Assembly (NCBI GenBank): GCA_004558535.1
Contig: SFCP01000029.1
Span: 1 to 31,852, forward strand
Origin: Bacteroidales bacterium
GTDB taxonomy: Bacteria > Bacteroidota > Bacteroidia > Bacteroidales > Bacteroidaceae
Direction: 5' to 3'
Length of the DNA: 31,852 bases
Shown one piece after another: positions 14,861 to 21,808 of this stretch. A model generated the notes under the pieces. The model was not told the DNA's origin. It worked only from the letters and a program-made list of their open reading frames with translations, and ran no database searches. Position 1 is the first letter of the stretch, and each line of letters opens with the position of its first letter. The translations under genes were made by a program, and so were the position numbers.

Positions 14861-14884
14861 TGCGAAGAATAAGCCCCCGTGCGT

Positions 14885-15586
14885 ATGATAAAGTTCCGTA
14901 TAATCCTCCTGCTCAGCCTGTTGGCTGCGCTTCCGGCTTGGGCGCAGGTGGCCGGTGACGACCCGATGGCCGCCTCCCTGTCGCCCCTGCCGTCTGACAG
15001 CGTGCGGCGGCCTGTCGCCCCCGACAGTGTGGCGGCCGATGCGCCTTTGCTGCCGGCCTTTACCCCCATTGCGCTGTCCGTGCCCACGACGGTCCGGCCG
15101 TGGATGGCTGCGCCGGGACTGGATGGGTGCTCGCCCTGGTGGAGCGGCCTGTATGGTGCCGCCTGGCAGTTGCATCCGGGCTTCAATGCCCAGTTTTCGC
15201 TGAGCGCGAGCTTTGGCCTGGGCAAGCATTCGCATGGCGTGGGCTTCGGTCAGAGCGCGGCGTTCGCCTATGCCCTGCCGCTGAACGACCGCCTGTCCTT
15301 TGCCGCCGCCCTCTATGCCGACAACATGGATTGGGGGGCCTACCACCTGACGGATGTCGGCGTGGGTGGCGTGGTGGCCTATCGTGCCACGGACTACCTC
15401 AACCTTTACGGCTACGTGACCAAGTCTTTCCTGCCGCGCGACAGCCGCCGCGCCGGCCTGCTCTATGCCCCGTGGGGTCCCTACGGCCCCTATGGCGAGG
15501 ACTTCACCACGCGCATCGGCGGCATGGCAGAATTCAAAATCGGGGAGAGCGCTACCATCAGCGTGTCGGTGGAGCACCGGCGCTGA
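14885..15586 (+). CDS. Small exported beta-rich protein, likely outer membrane
   Basis: 233 aa starting at the ATG that opens a clean signal peptide (MIKFRIILLLSLLAALPAWAQ, cleavage after about residue 21). A Ser/Pro/Ala-rich linker (about 25-75) follows. The rest has alternating aromatic and glycine residues (FNAQFSLSASFGLG, LSFAAALYADNMDWGAY, YLNLYGYVTKSF) and ends in SATISVSVEHRR. This pattern suggests amphipathic strands of a small outer membrane beta-barrel, but the last residue is not aromatic. No family is recognised. It has its own promoter. Downstream lie only repeats, so it appears monocistronic. Confidence 0.7.
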   Translation: MIKFRIILLLSLLAALPAWAQVAGDDPMAASLSPLPSDSVRRPVAPDSVAADAPLLPAFTPIALSVPTTVRPWMAAPGLDGCSPWWSGLYGAAWQLHPGFNAQFSLSASFGLGKHSHGVGFGQSAAFAYALPLNDRLSFAAALYADNMDWGAYHLTDVGVGGVVAYRATDYLNLYGYVTKSFLPRDSRRAGLLYAPWGPYGPYGEDFTTRIGGMAEFKIGESATISVSVEHRR

Positions 15587-15599
15587 GGCGCCCTTGGGG

Positions 15600-15634
15600 G
15601 AATTAGGAATTGGGAGTTAGGAATTAGGAATTAG
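15600..15634. repeat. Inverted copy of the AT-rich module of the 63-bp satellite
   Basis: GAATTAGGAATTAG-type sequence immediately after the preceding gene is the reverse complement of the TAATTCCTAATT module that recurs from 15770 to 16174. With the array it brackets R2 copy 2 as an inverted pair. Confidence 0.7.
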
Positions 15635-15699
15635 CGTGCAAGGCGAGAGCAATAAAGCTTGCTTTAATTGCCGAGCCGCAGCCGCTAATATGTAATTAC
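15634..15699. repeat. Intergenic repeat family R2, copy 2
   Basis: Same orientation as the copy at 1455-1516. It shares GCAAGGC, AAAGCTTGCTTTAATTGCCG and ATATGTAATT. The apex is TT here and AT in copy 1, with the stem conserved. A second GCAAGGCG word follows at about 15703. Confidence 0.6.
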
Positions 15700-15757
15700 G
15701 GTGCAAGGCGACCCTTCGGCAGTAGTTTATCGCGAAGCCTGCTCATCAACTTGTCCT

Positions 15758-16174
15758 GCCATGCCCAGCAATTCCTAATTTCTAATTCCTAATTAGAATT
15801 CGCCAGTAGCTTGGCCATGCCCAGCAATTTCTAATTCCTAATTTCTAATTCCTAATTAAAATTCGCCAGTAGCTTGGCCTTGTCCAGCAATTCCTAACTC
15901 CTAATTTCTAATTCCTAATTAAAACTCGCCAGTAGCTTGGCCATGCCCAGCAATTCCTAACTCCTAATTTCTAATTCCTAATTAAAACTCGCCAGTAGCT
16001 TGGCCATGCCCAGCAATTCCTAATTCCTAATTTCTAATTCCTAATTAAAACTCGCCAGTAGCTTGGCCTTGCCCAGCAATTCCTAACTCCTAATTTCTAA
16101 TTCCTAATTAAAATTCGCCAGTAGCTTGGCCATGCCCAGCAATTCCTAATTCCTAATTTCTAATTCCTAATTAA
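15758..16174. repeat. 63-bp satellite array (R4)
   Basis: Six copies at an exact 63-bp period, plus a leading partial unit. The GC module CGCCAGTAGCTTGGCCATGC starts at 15801, 15864, 15927, 15990, 16053 and 16116. Each is followed by a ~38-bp AT module built of TAATTCCTAA and TAATTTCTAA words. Units differ at a few positions (GGCCATGCC, GGCCTTGCC, GGCCTTGTCC; AAAATT or AAAACT before CGCC). There are no variable spacers, so this is a minisatellite and not CRISPR. The last AT module ends about nine bases before the putative start codon of the helicase gene. Confidence 0.9.
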
Positions 16175-16182
16175 TAAAACGC

Positions 16183-18129
16183 TTGTCCATCTCATTGCTC
16201 AAACAAAAGGCCCTGCTGCGTACGGAGTACGAAGAAGAAAAGGCCGAGTTTCGCCGTGCCGCAGAAGTGGCGGGGACAGCCCGTCGCGTGAAGCGCGGCG
16301 ATTGCTGGTTTCCCATCACCGTGGGACGCAGCTACTACAACGCCATGGACCGGCTCGTCGTGGAAATCACCCGCACCGAAGATACGGACATCGAACATAA
16401 CTTCGAGTACGGCAAACCCGTCTGTTTCTTCCACGAAGGGACGACGGGGCAATTGAGTTTCCTCAACTTTGCCGCGACCGTGAGCTATGCCGAAGCCGAC
16501 AGGATGGTCATCGTGCTGCCCGGCGAGGGAGCGCTGGCCGCCCTGCAGGCCCTGGAACGCCCCGGCGTGCAGCTCAGTTTCGACGAGACCACCTACCGCC
16601 TGATGTTCGAGGCCCTCGATACCGTCATGGCCGCCCGCGAGGGAAGGCTGGCCGCCCTGCGCGACATCCTGCACGGCGGCGTGTCCGCCGGTTTTGCAGC
16701 CCCTTCGGCCGTGCCTCCCTCCTATCCCTGGCTGAACGGGGCACAGCAGGAAGCCGTGCGGATGGTCTTGCGCGCGAGGGATGTAATGGTGGTACACGGT
16801 CCGCCGGGGACGGGAAAGACGACGACCCTGGTGGAAGCAGTCAGCGAAGTGCTGCGCCGAGAGCCACAGGTGTTGGTCTGTGCCCAGAGCAACGCGGCCG
16901 TAGACTGGATGGCAGCGCAACTGGCGGCGCGCGGCATCAGCGTGCTCCGCATCGGAAATCCTACGCGCGTCACCGAGTCCATGCTCTCCCATACCTACGA
17001 GCACCGCTTTGCCGACCATCCCGACTATCCCGCCCTGTGGTCCGTGCGGCGTACCATCCGACAGCTCTATGCCACGCCGCGCAAGGGGCGTAGCGCCAAC
17101 TTTCACCAGAAAATAGCCCGCCTGCGCGAAAAGGCCGACGAACTGGAGCTGCGCATCCGCCACGACCTGTTCGACGGTGCCCGCGTCATCGCCTCCACGC
17201 TGGTCGGTGCGGCCAACCCGCTGCTGCACGGACACCACTTTCATACGCTCTTCGTGGACGAGGCGGCACAGGCGCTCGAAGCGGCCTGCTGGATAGCCCT
17301 GCAACGGGCCGACCGCGTCATCTTTGCGGGCGACCACTGCCAGTTGCCGCCCACGGTGAAAAGCCGGGAGGCGCAGTTGGGCGGACTGGCCACCTCGCTG
17401 ATGGAGACCGTGGCGGCGGCGCAACCGGCGGCCGTACACCTGCTCACGCGCCAGTACCGCATGAACGAAGTGCTGATGCAGTTCTCGTCGGAGTGGTTCT
17501 ACGAGGGCAAACTCGAGGCCGCCCCCGAGGTGAAGTGCCGCGGTTTGCTCGACTTCAGCTACCACCCCCTGCAATGGATGGACACGGATGCCGCCGACGA
17601 GGTGGCCGCTGCGACCGACCCGACGGGCGAGGCCGCCGATGAAGTGTCCGATTACCACGAGCAGTTCGTGGGCGGGACGTTCGGCCGCGTCAACAGGGCT
17701 GAGGCGCGGCTCACCCTGGAAAGCCTGAAGCGCCTGGTGCGCCACGCCGGACGGACGCGTCTGCTCGCAGAACGGGTGGACATCGGCATTATCTCGCCCT
17801 ATCGCGCCCAGGTGCGGGAACTGCGCGCCCTGCTGCGTCGCGACGAATACCTGCGCCCCCTGCGGCTGGCCATTACGGTCAATACGATTGACTCCTTCCA
17901 GGGACAGGAGCGCGACATCGTCCTGGTGTCGCTTGTGCGGGCCAACGAGAACGGCGAAATCGGCTTCCTGTCGGACCTGCGCCGCATGAACGTGGCCCTG
18001 ACCCGCGCCCGCTCTGTCCTGCTGCTGATTGGTTCCTCCGCCACCCTGTGCCGCCACCGCTTCTACCGCGAACTCTATCGCCGGTGCCATATCCTGCGCC
18101 CCGCGGAGGGCGAAACGGAAAAGCCATAG
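16183..18129 (+). CDS. Superfamily 1 DNA/RNA helicase (UPF1/IGHMBP2-like)
   Basis: 648 aa, soluble. An N-terminal beta-barrel region (about 30-160) precedes two RecA-like domains. Visible motifs: I GPPGTGKTT (about 206-214), Ia QSNAAVDWMA, II VDEAAQ (about 358-363), III GDHCQLPP (about 382-389), IV RQYRMN (about 422-427), V NTIDSFQGQERD (about 566-577) and VI NVALTRAR (about 602-609). This is the Upf1-like SF1B set (AAA_11/AAA_12), expected to unwind nucleic acid 5' to 3' with ATP. The family occurs singly in Bacteroidota without a settled role. An in-frame stop at 16168-16170 lies just upstream. No ATG occurs in the first ~53 codons, and family members begin near LLKQKALL, so I take TTG at 16183 as start. 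The 63-bp satellite abuts this start, so promoter and leader must lie in or before the array. Confidence 0.9.
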   Translation: MSISLLKQKALLRTEYEEEKAEFRRAAEVAGTARRVKRGDCWFPITVGRSYYNAMDRLVVEITRTEDTDIEHNFEYGKPVCFFHEGTTGQLSFLNFAATVSYAEADRMVIVLPGEGALAALQALERPGVQLSFDETTYRLMFEALDTVMAAREGRLAALRDILHGGVSAGFAAPSAVPPSYPWLNGAQQEAVRMVLRARDVMVVHGPPGTGKTTTLVEAVSEVLRREPQVLVCAQSNAAVDWMAAQLAARGISVLRIGNPTRVTESMLSHTYEHRFADHPDYPALWSVRRTIRQLYATPRKGRSANFHQKIARLREKADELELRIRHDLFDGARVIASTLVGAANPLLHGHHFHTLFVDEAAQALEAACWIALQRADRVIFAGDHCQLPPTVKSREAQLGGLATSLMETVAAAQPAAVHLLTRQYRMNEVLMQFSSEWFYEGKLEAAPEVKCRGLLDFSYHPLQWMDTDAADEVAAATDPTGEAADEVSDYHEQFVGGTFGRVNRAEARLTLESLKRLVRHAGRTRLLAERVDIGIISPYRAQVRELRALLRRDEYLRPLRLAITVNTIDSFQGQERDIVLVSLVRANENGEIGFLSDLRRMNVALTRARSVLLLIGSSATLCRHRFYRELYRRCHILRPAEGETEKP

Positions 18130-18155
18130 TCGGCCTGTCCGCTCCATCGTCCCCG

Positions 18156-18201
18156 AAAAAAACATCCTGCCCCGGCGATACTTGCTCGCTGAGGCAGGAT
18201 G
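18156..18201 (-). terminator. Rho-independent terminator of feoB
   Basis: On the minus strand CATCCTGCC (18201-18193) pairs with GGCAGGATG (18171-18163), followed by seven T residues. It lies just after the feoB stop, between the convergent helicase and feoB genes. Confidence 0.85.
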
Positions 18202-18227
18202 CTTCGATTTGTGCAGGCGGAGGGCTG

Positions 18228-20486
18228 CTATAAAATGCCGGACGCCAAGTGATAGGTAAGGAAGGCCATGACGTAGGCCACGAGGGTGGTGTAGCAGGCG
18301 GTAAAGATGGCGTACTTCCAGCGCCCGCTCTCGCCACGGATGGCTGCAATGGTGGCCAGACAGGGGAAGTAGAGCAACGCAAAGACGAGGTAGCTCAACG
18401 CAGCGGCGGGCGTGACGCCCGAGGCGCGCAGGGTGTCGCCCAGACGGGCGGTCTCGTTCTCGCCGGCCTCTTCGTCGGTCGGACAATTGTAGAGCACGCC
18501 GAGCGTGCTGGCCATCAATTCCTTGGCACCAACGCCGGCGGCAATACCGACGCCCATGCGCCAGTCGAAACCGAGGGGCTGGATGACCGGAGCGATGGTG
18601 TGGCCCACTTGTCCCAAGTAGGAATGTTCCTGCTGCTCGGCCGTAGTGAGCGGTTCGTCGCTTTGGGGGAAATAGCCCAAAGCCCACACGATGATGCTGG
18701 CCGCAAGTATGATGCCGCCCATCTTGCGCAGGTACTGCCGGCCCTTTTCCCACGTGTGGCGCAGAATACCTGCGGCCACGGGCATACGATACGGAGGCAT
18801 CTCCATGACGAAGTGGCTCTGCTCGCCGCGGTGGAAGCAAAGGCTAAGCCCCCAGGCCGCGCAAAAGGCGACGAGAATGCCGAGCGCATACAGCCCGAGC
18901 ATGACCAGGGCGGCATGGTGGGGGAAAAAGGCGCCGCAGAGGATGACATATACCGGCAGACGGGCCGAACAGGACATGAAGGGGAGCGTCATCATTGTGA
19001 TGAGGCGGCTCTTGCGGCTCTCGATGGTGCGCGTGGACATGACGGCGGGGACACTGCAACCGAAGCCCATCAGCATGGGGACGAAGGATTTGCCATGCAA
19101 TCCCACACGGCGCAACAGGGGGTCAGCCAAGAGGGCAGCGCGGGACAGATAGCCCGAGTCCTCGAGGATAGAGATGAAAAAGTAGAGGATAAGGATGTTC
19201 GGCAAAAAGACAATGACACTGCCCACACCGCCCATGACACCTTCGATCAGCAGGTCGCGCAGCCATCCCTCGGGCAGCAGGGCGGATGCCTGCTCGGAGA
19301 GCCATGCCACACCGCTCTCCATCCAATCCTGGGGGTAGGCACCAAGCTGGAAAGTGGCATAGAAGATGAGTCCCATGATGAGGAAAAACAGCACGTAGGC
19401 CAGGGGCGTGCGCGCAAAGAACCGGTCGGCCAGGGCGGTGAGGCGATGCGTGCGGCCCTCGCGGATGCTGTAGATACCATCCAGCAGGGTGTGGATCCGG
19501 GCGTGGGCATCGGTGGCTGTGCCGTGCTCGGAGCGGCGACCGGCGACGGCCCGCTGCGGCTTGATGGCACTTACGGCGGAGGCTGCAGCCTTGGCAGCAG
19601 CGGCTTTCTCGCCGGCCAGGGAAATGGCGCGGCGCAGGGCTTCGTCTACACCCCGACCCTTGCTGGCTACGGTGGGCACAAGCGGCATGCCGAGGCGTTC
19701 CTCCAAGGCTGCGCAGTCGATGGTGCTGCCGCTCTGCTCAAACTCGTCGTACATGTTGAGCACGCCGACCATGGGGATGCCCATGGCGCGAAGTTGCAGG
19801 GTGAGCAGCAGGTTTCGCTCCAAGTTGTTTACATCGAGCACGTTGATAATCACATCCGTCGTGCCTTTGGCCAATTCGTTGGCCACGTAGGCTTCCTCGG
19901 GACTGAAGGCACGGAGCGAGTAGGTGCCGGGCAGATCGACCACACAAAGCGCGCGGCCCTCGAAGGTGGTTCGCCCGATGACGCTGGAGACGGTCACGCC
20001 GGCGTAGTTGCCCGTGCGTTCGTGCCCACCCGAAGCGGCGTTGAAGAAAGCTGTCTTTCCGCAATTCGGATTGCCCACCAGCGCGATGGTCAGCTCGTCC
20101 GGTGCTGCCGGAGCCGCCTGCTGTTTGTCGTGGCCGCAAGCCGGACAGCCCTTGCAGTGGGTGGTGTCGCAGCTGAGGGCGCGGCTTTTCGAGGCCGGCT
20201 CATATTGCCAGCCGGATTCGGCCGGTGCGGCGGCTTGTTGGCTTTCCCGCAGGGCTTCCTCCATAGTGGGAGCAATGCCGATACGTGCGGCTTCACGGCG
20301 ACGCAGGGCTACTTTCTGCCCCAGCATGGCAAAGACGATGGGAGTGCCCAGTGGGGAGGCGTAGGTGCGCGTCACTTCCTGACCGGGGACGAAACCCATC
20401 TCCTCCAGGCGCAGACGAAACGAAGGAGTGCCGTCGACGGTGGAGATAAAGGCTGTTTGCCCGTTTTTCAGTTCGGATAAATACAT
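18228..20486 (-). CDS. feoB: Ferrous iron transporter FeoB with fused FeoA domain
   Basis: 752 aa, inner membrane, importing Fe(II) under low-oxygen conditions. Residues 1-71 are a FeoA domain (SH3-like; LRLEEMGFVPGQEV). A linker (about 72-130) carries a cysteine cluster C106-x4-C111-x2-C114-x2-C117. The GTPase domain has G1 GNPNCGKT (138-145), G3 DLPGT (184-188) and G4 NMYD (244-247). A membrane domain follows with the Gate-type segment (LGFGCSVPAVMSTRTI) and the second gate (GVGIAAGVGAKELMASTLG). The FeoA-FeoB fusion is common in Bacteroidota. A -7 box lies 64-71 bases upstream. No separate feoA or feoC is seen. Confidence 0.95.
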   Translation of the reverse strand: MYLSELKNGQTAFISTVDGTPSFRLRLEEMGFVPGQEVTRTYASPLGTPIVFAMLGQKVALRRREAARIGIAPTMEEALRESQQAAAPAESGWQYEPASKSRALSCDTTHCKGCPACGHDKQQAAPAAPDELTIALVGNPNCGKTAFFNAASGGHERTGNYAGVTVSSVIGRTTFEGRALCVVDLPGTYSLRAFSPEEAYVANELAKGTTDVIINVLDVNNLERNLLLTLQLRAMGIPMVGVLNMYDEFEQSGSTIDCAALEERLGMPLVPTVASKGRGVDEALRRAISLAGEKAAAAKAAASAVSAIKPQRAVAGRRSEHGTATDAHARIHTLLDGIYSIREGRTHRLTALADRFFARTPLAYVLFFLIMGLIFYATFQLGAYPQDWMESGVAWLSEQASALLPEGWLRDLLIEGVMGGVGSVIVFLPNILILYFFISILEDSGYLSRAALLADPLLRRVGLHGKSFVPMLMGFGCSVPAVMSTRTIESRKSRLITMMTLPFMSCSARLPVYVILCGAFFPHHAALVMLGLYALGILVAFCAAWGLSLCFHRGEQSHFVMEMPPYRMPVAAGILRHTWEKGRQYLRKMGGIILAASIIVWALGYFPQSDEPLTTAEQQEHSYLGQVGHTIAPVIQPLGFDWRMGVGIAAGVGAKELMASTLGVLYNCPTDEEAGENETARLGDTLRASGVTPAAALSYLVFALLYFPCLATIAAIRGESGRWKYAIFTACYTTLVAYVMAFLTYHLASGIL

Positions 20487-20549
20487 GATGAAATGTGCAA
20501 TTATAGAACCGGCGCTTGCCTAAGTCCCGGCAAGTCGGCTATGGAATTG

Positions 20550-20557
20550 CAAAAGTA
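20550..20557 (-). promoter_or_regulatory. Bacteroidota-type -7 box for feoB
   Basis: Minus-strand TACTTTTG (20557-20550) fits TAnnTTTG, about 64 bases before the feoB ATG. A Fur-type operator is not recognisable by eye. Confidence 0.55.
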
Positions 20558-20722
20558 CAAAACTTCCTCCTACCAAGCAATACCTAATTTAGGGGATAGT
20601 GCCTTGGAAAACGAGGAAATTGGGAAATAGACGCGGTTTTTGGTTCGCTGGTGCCTGCCGGCGGCGCTTTTACACAGCAAAAGCGGCTTTGCGGCTCCTC
20701 CATCCGGGACGGGCTGGCTCCC

Positions 20723-21109
20723 CTATATGCCCAAGACGTTGCGCACTATCCACCAGATGCAGAAAAGCAGCAGATAGGCGTAGACGGTGTAGGGATGCTC
20801 AAGCCGACGTTGCAGCCAGGGACGCAGCCTGCGCGGATAGCCACAGCGGCCCCAGACCAAGCCGGTCGCGTAAGGGATGGAAATCACGAAAAAGAGGTTG
20901 TAGGCATAGGCTTCCACAAACCGGCCATGCAGCGTGGCGTGGATGGCGCGCTGCAGGCCGCACCCCGGACAGCTCCATCCCGTGAGCAGTCGAAACGGAC
21001 ACTGCGGCATGAAGGGAAAAGTAACGGGGTCCAGACAATAAAGTCCGACCCCGATGAGTAACAGGAGGCCGCCGAGAACGACCCATAAGTATTTGCGAAG
21101 AAACTGCAA
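20723..21109 (-). CDS. DUF2752 membrane protein
   Basis: 128 aa with about three membrane segments (YLWVVLGGLLLLIGVGLY near the N-terminus, LFFVISIPYATGLVW in the middle, YLLLFCIWWIVRNVLGI at the end). The DUF2752 signature CPFRLLTGWSCPGCGLQRAI (about 37-56) contains three cysteines of the CxxC type. The family function is unknown. Its start lies 18 bases after the stop of the GYF_2/CD225 gene, on the same strand, so the two form an operon. Confidence 0.85.
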   Translation of the reverse strand: MQFLRKYLWVVLGGLLLLIGVGLYCLDPVTFPFMPQCPFRLLTGWSCPGCGLQRAIHATLHGRFVEAYAYNLFFVISIPYATGLVWGRCGYPRRLRPWLQRRLEHPYTVYAYLLLFCIWWIVRNVLGI

Positions 21110-21127
21110 GGAGACAGGTTGATTTCT

Positions 21128-21601
21128 TTATAAAGAGAGAGCGGCTAAATTAATGAAGAAGTAGATTATAGAGACGAGTAGTCCGGTCAGAAGACTGGCA
21201 ATGCACCAATTCCTGGCACTGTCCGCCATATCCTGTGCTGCTTCGTAGAGTCCTTCGTTGTAGAGGGAATTTACTTTGCATGCCTTGACGATAGCCACGA
21301 TGCCAAAGGGGACACAACACAGCACGGTCATGACGATGGCAAAGGCCAAATGGTTGTTGGGACATGGCACATATTCGCTACTTTCAGGAGCGGGGCTGTT
21401 CACGATGGGAGGCGGTGGCGTCCCGGGGATATTGGGGAGAAGATAAGGCTGCAATTCGGGTACGTTGCCGGCGGGTGTCCAATTGCTCATGCCTTCGCAC
21501 CACACGTAAGTCGAAAGTGTCAGTCCGGCTGTACGGATTTCTTCTTCGGTGAGCGGACCTACTTGTTGCTTTTGGTCATTAAGATAATAATAGGATTTCA
21601 T
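21128..21601 (-). CDS. GYF_2 (DUF4339) plus CD225/dispanin-type membrane protein
   Basis: 157 aa. Residues 1-50 are a GYF_2 domain (YYYLNDQKQQVGPLTEEEI ... YVWCEGMSNWTPAGNVPEL). A proline-rich linker (GTPPPPIVNSPAP) leads to a CD225/dispanin-like module. That module has a first hydrophobic segment LAFAIVMTVLCCVPFGIVAIVKA (about 85-107), a loop with KVNSLYNEGLYEAAQDMADSARNW, and a second hydrophobic segment (about 133-155). CD225 proteins are small membrane proteins whose bacterial roles are unknown. First gene of a pair with DUF2752. Confidence 0.85.
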   Translation of the reverse strand: MKSYYYLNDQKQQVGPLTEEEIRTAGLTLSTYVWCEGMSNWTPAGNVPELQPYLLPNIPGTPPPPIVNSPAPESSEYVPCPNNHLAFAIVMTVLCCVPFGIVAIVKACKVNSLYNEGLYEAAQDMADSARNWCIASLLTGLLVSIIYFFINLAALSL

Positions 21602-21633
21602 AGGAATGGGTGTTAATGGTATGTATTTCGCTA

Positions 21634-21641
21634 CAAAGTTA
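21634..21641 (-). promoter_or_regulatory. Bacteroidota-type -7 box for the CD225-DUF2752 operon
   Basis: Minus-strand TAACTTTG (21641-21634) fits TAnnTTTG, 33 bases before the ATG at 21601. Confidence 0.55.
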
Positions 21642-21723
21642 GGTTATTTTTGAAAAAATAAGTGCCGTTTGAAAGTTTTTTCCCTGTAAAGACGCGGAAA
21701 ACTGCCTTAAAATGAAATGAAAC

Positions 21724-21762
21724 GCACCTCCGTCGTCCTATTGGGGAGGAAAACGGAGGTGC
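21724..21762 (-). terminator. Hairpin behind the seven-repeat T9SS protein gene
   Basis: GCACCTCCG (21724-21732) pairs with CGGAGGTGC (21754-21762). On the minus strand it is followed by GTTTCATTTCATTTT, a loose T-rich tail. Confidence 0.6.
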
Positions 21763-21808
21763 GGGCTTTTCAGAGGAGAATGTACGGGAGAGAGTTTCTC
21801 CTAAGGGC

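Larger units (their letters stand above)
14277..14884. other. Intergenic region holding R3 copy 2 and a promoter
   Basis: No gene I can support. From 14352 to 14461 there is a GC-rich stretch bounded by AAGTTGAG and its complement CTCAACTT. R3 copy 2 follows (14461-14735). The region ends with the -7 box of the next gene at 14853-14860. An open minus frame over 14178-14486 is partly the higB remnant. Confidence 0.6.

Noticed and set aside
15758..16174. Possible CRISPR array
   Set aside because: The 63-bp units are repeated over their whole length with no variable spacers and there are no cas genes.
16192..18840. 882-codon minus frame across the helicase gene and the 3' end of feoB
   Set aside because: It runs antisense to the helicase motifs and in the wrong frame through feoB, with no domain visible.
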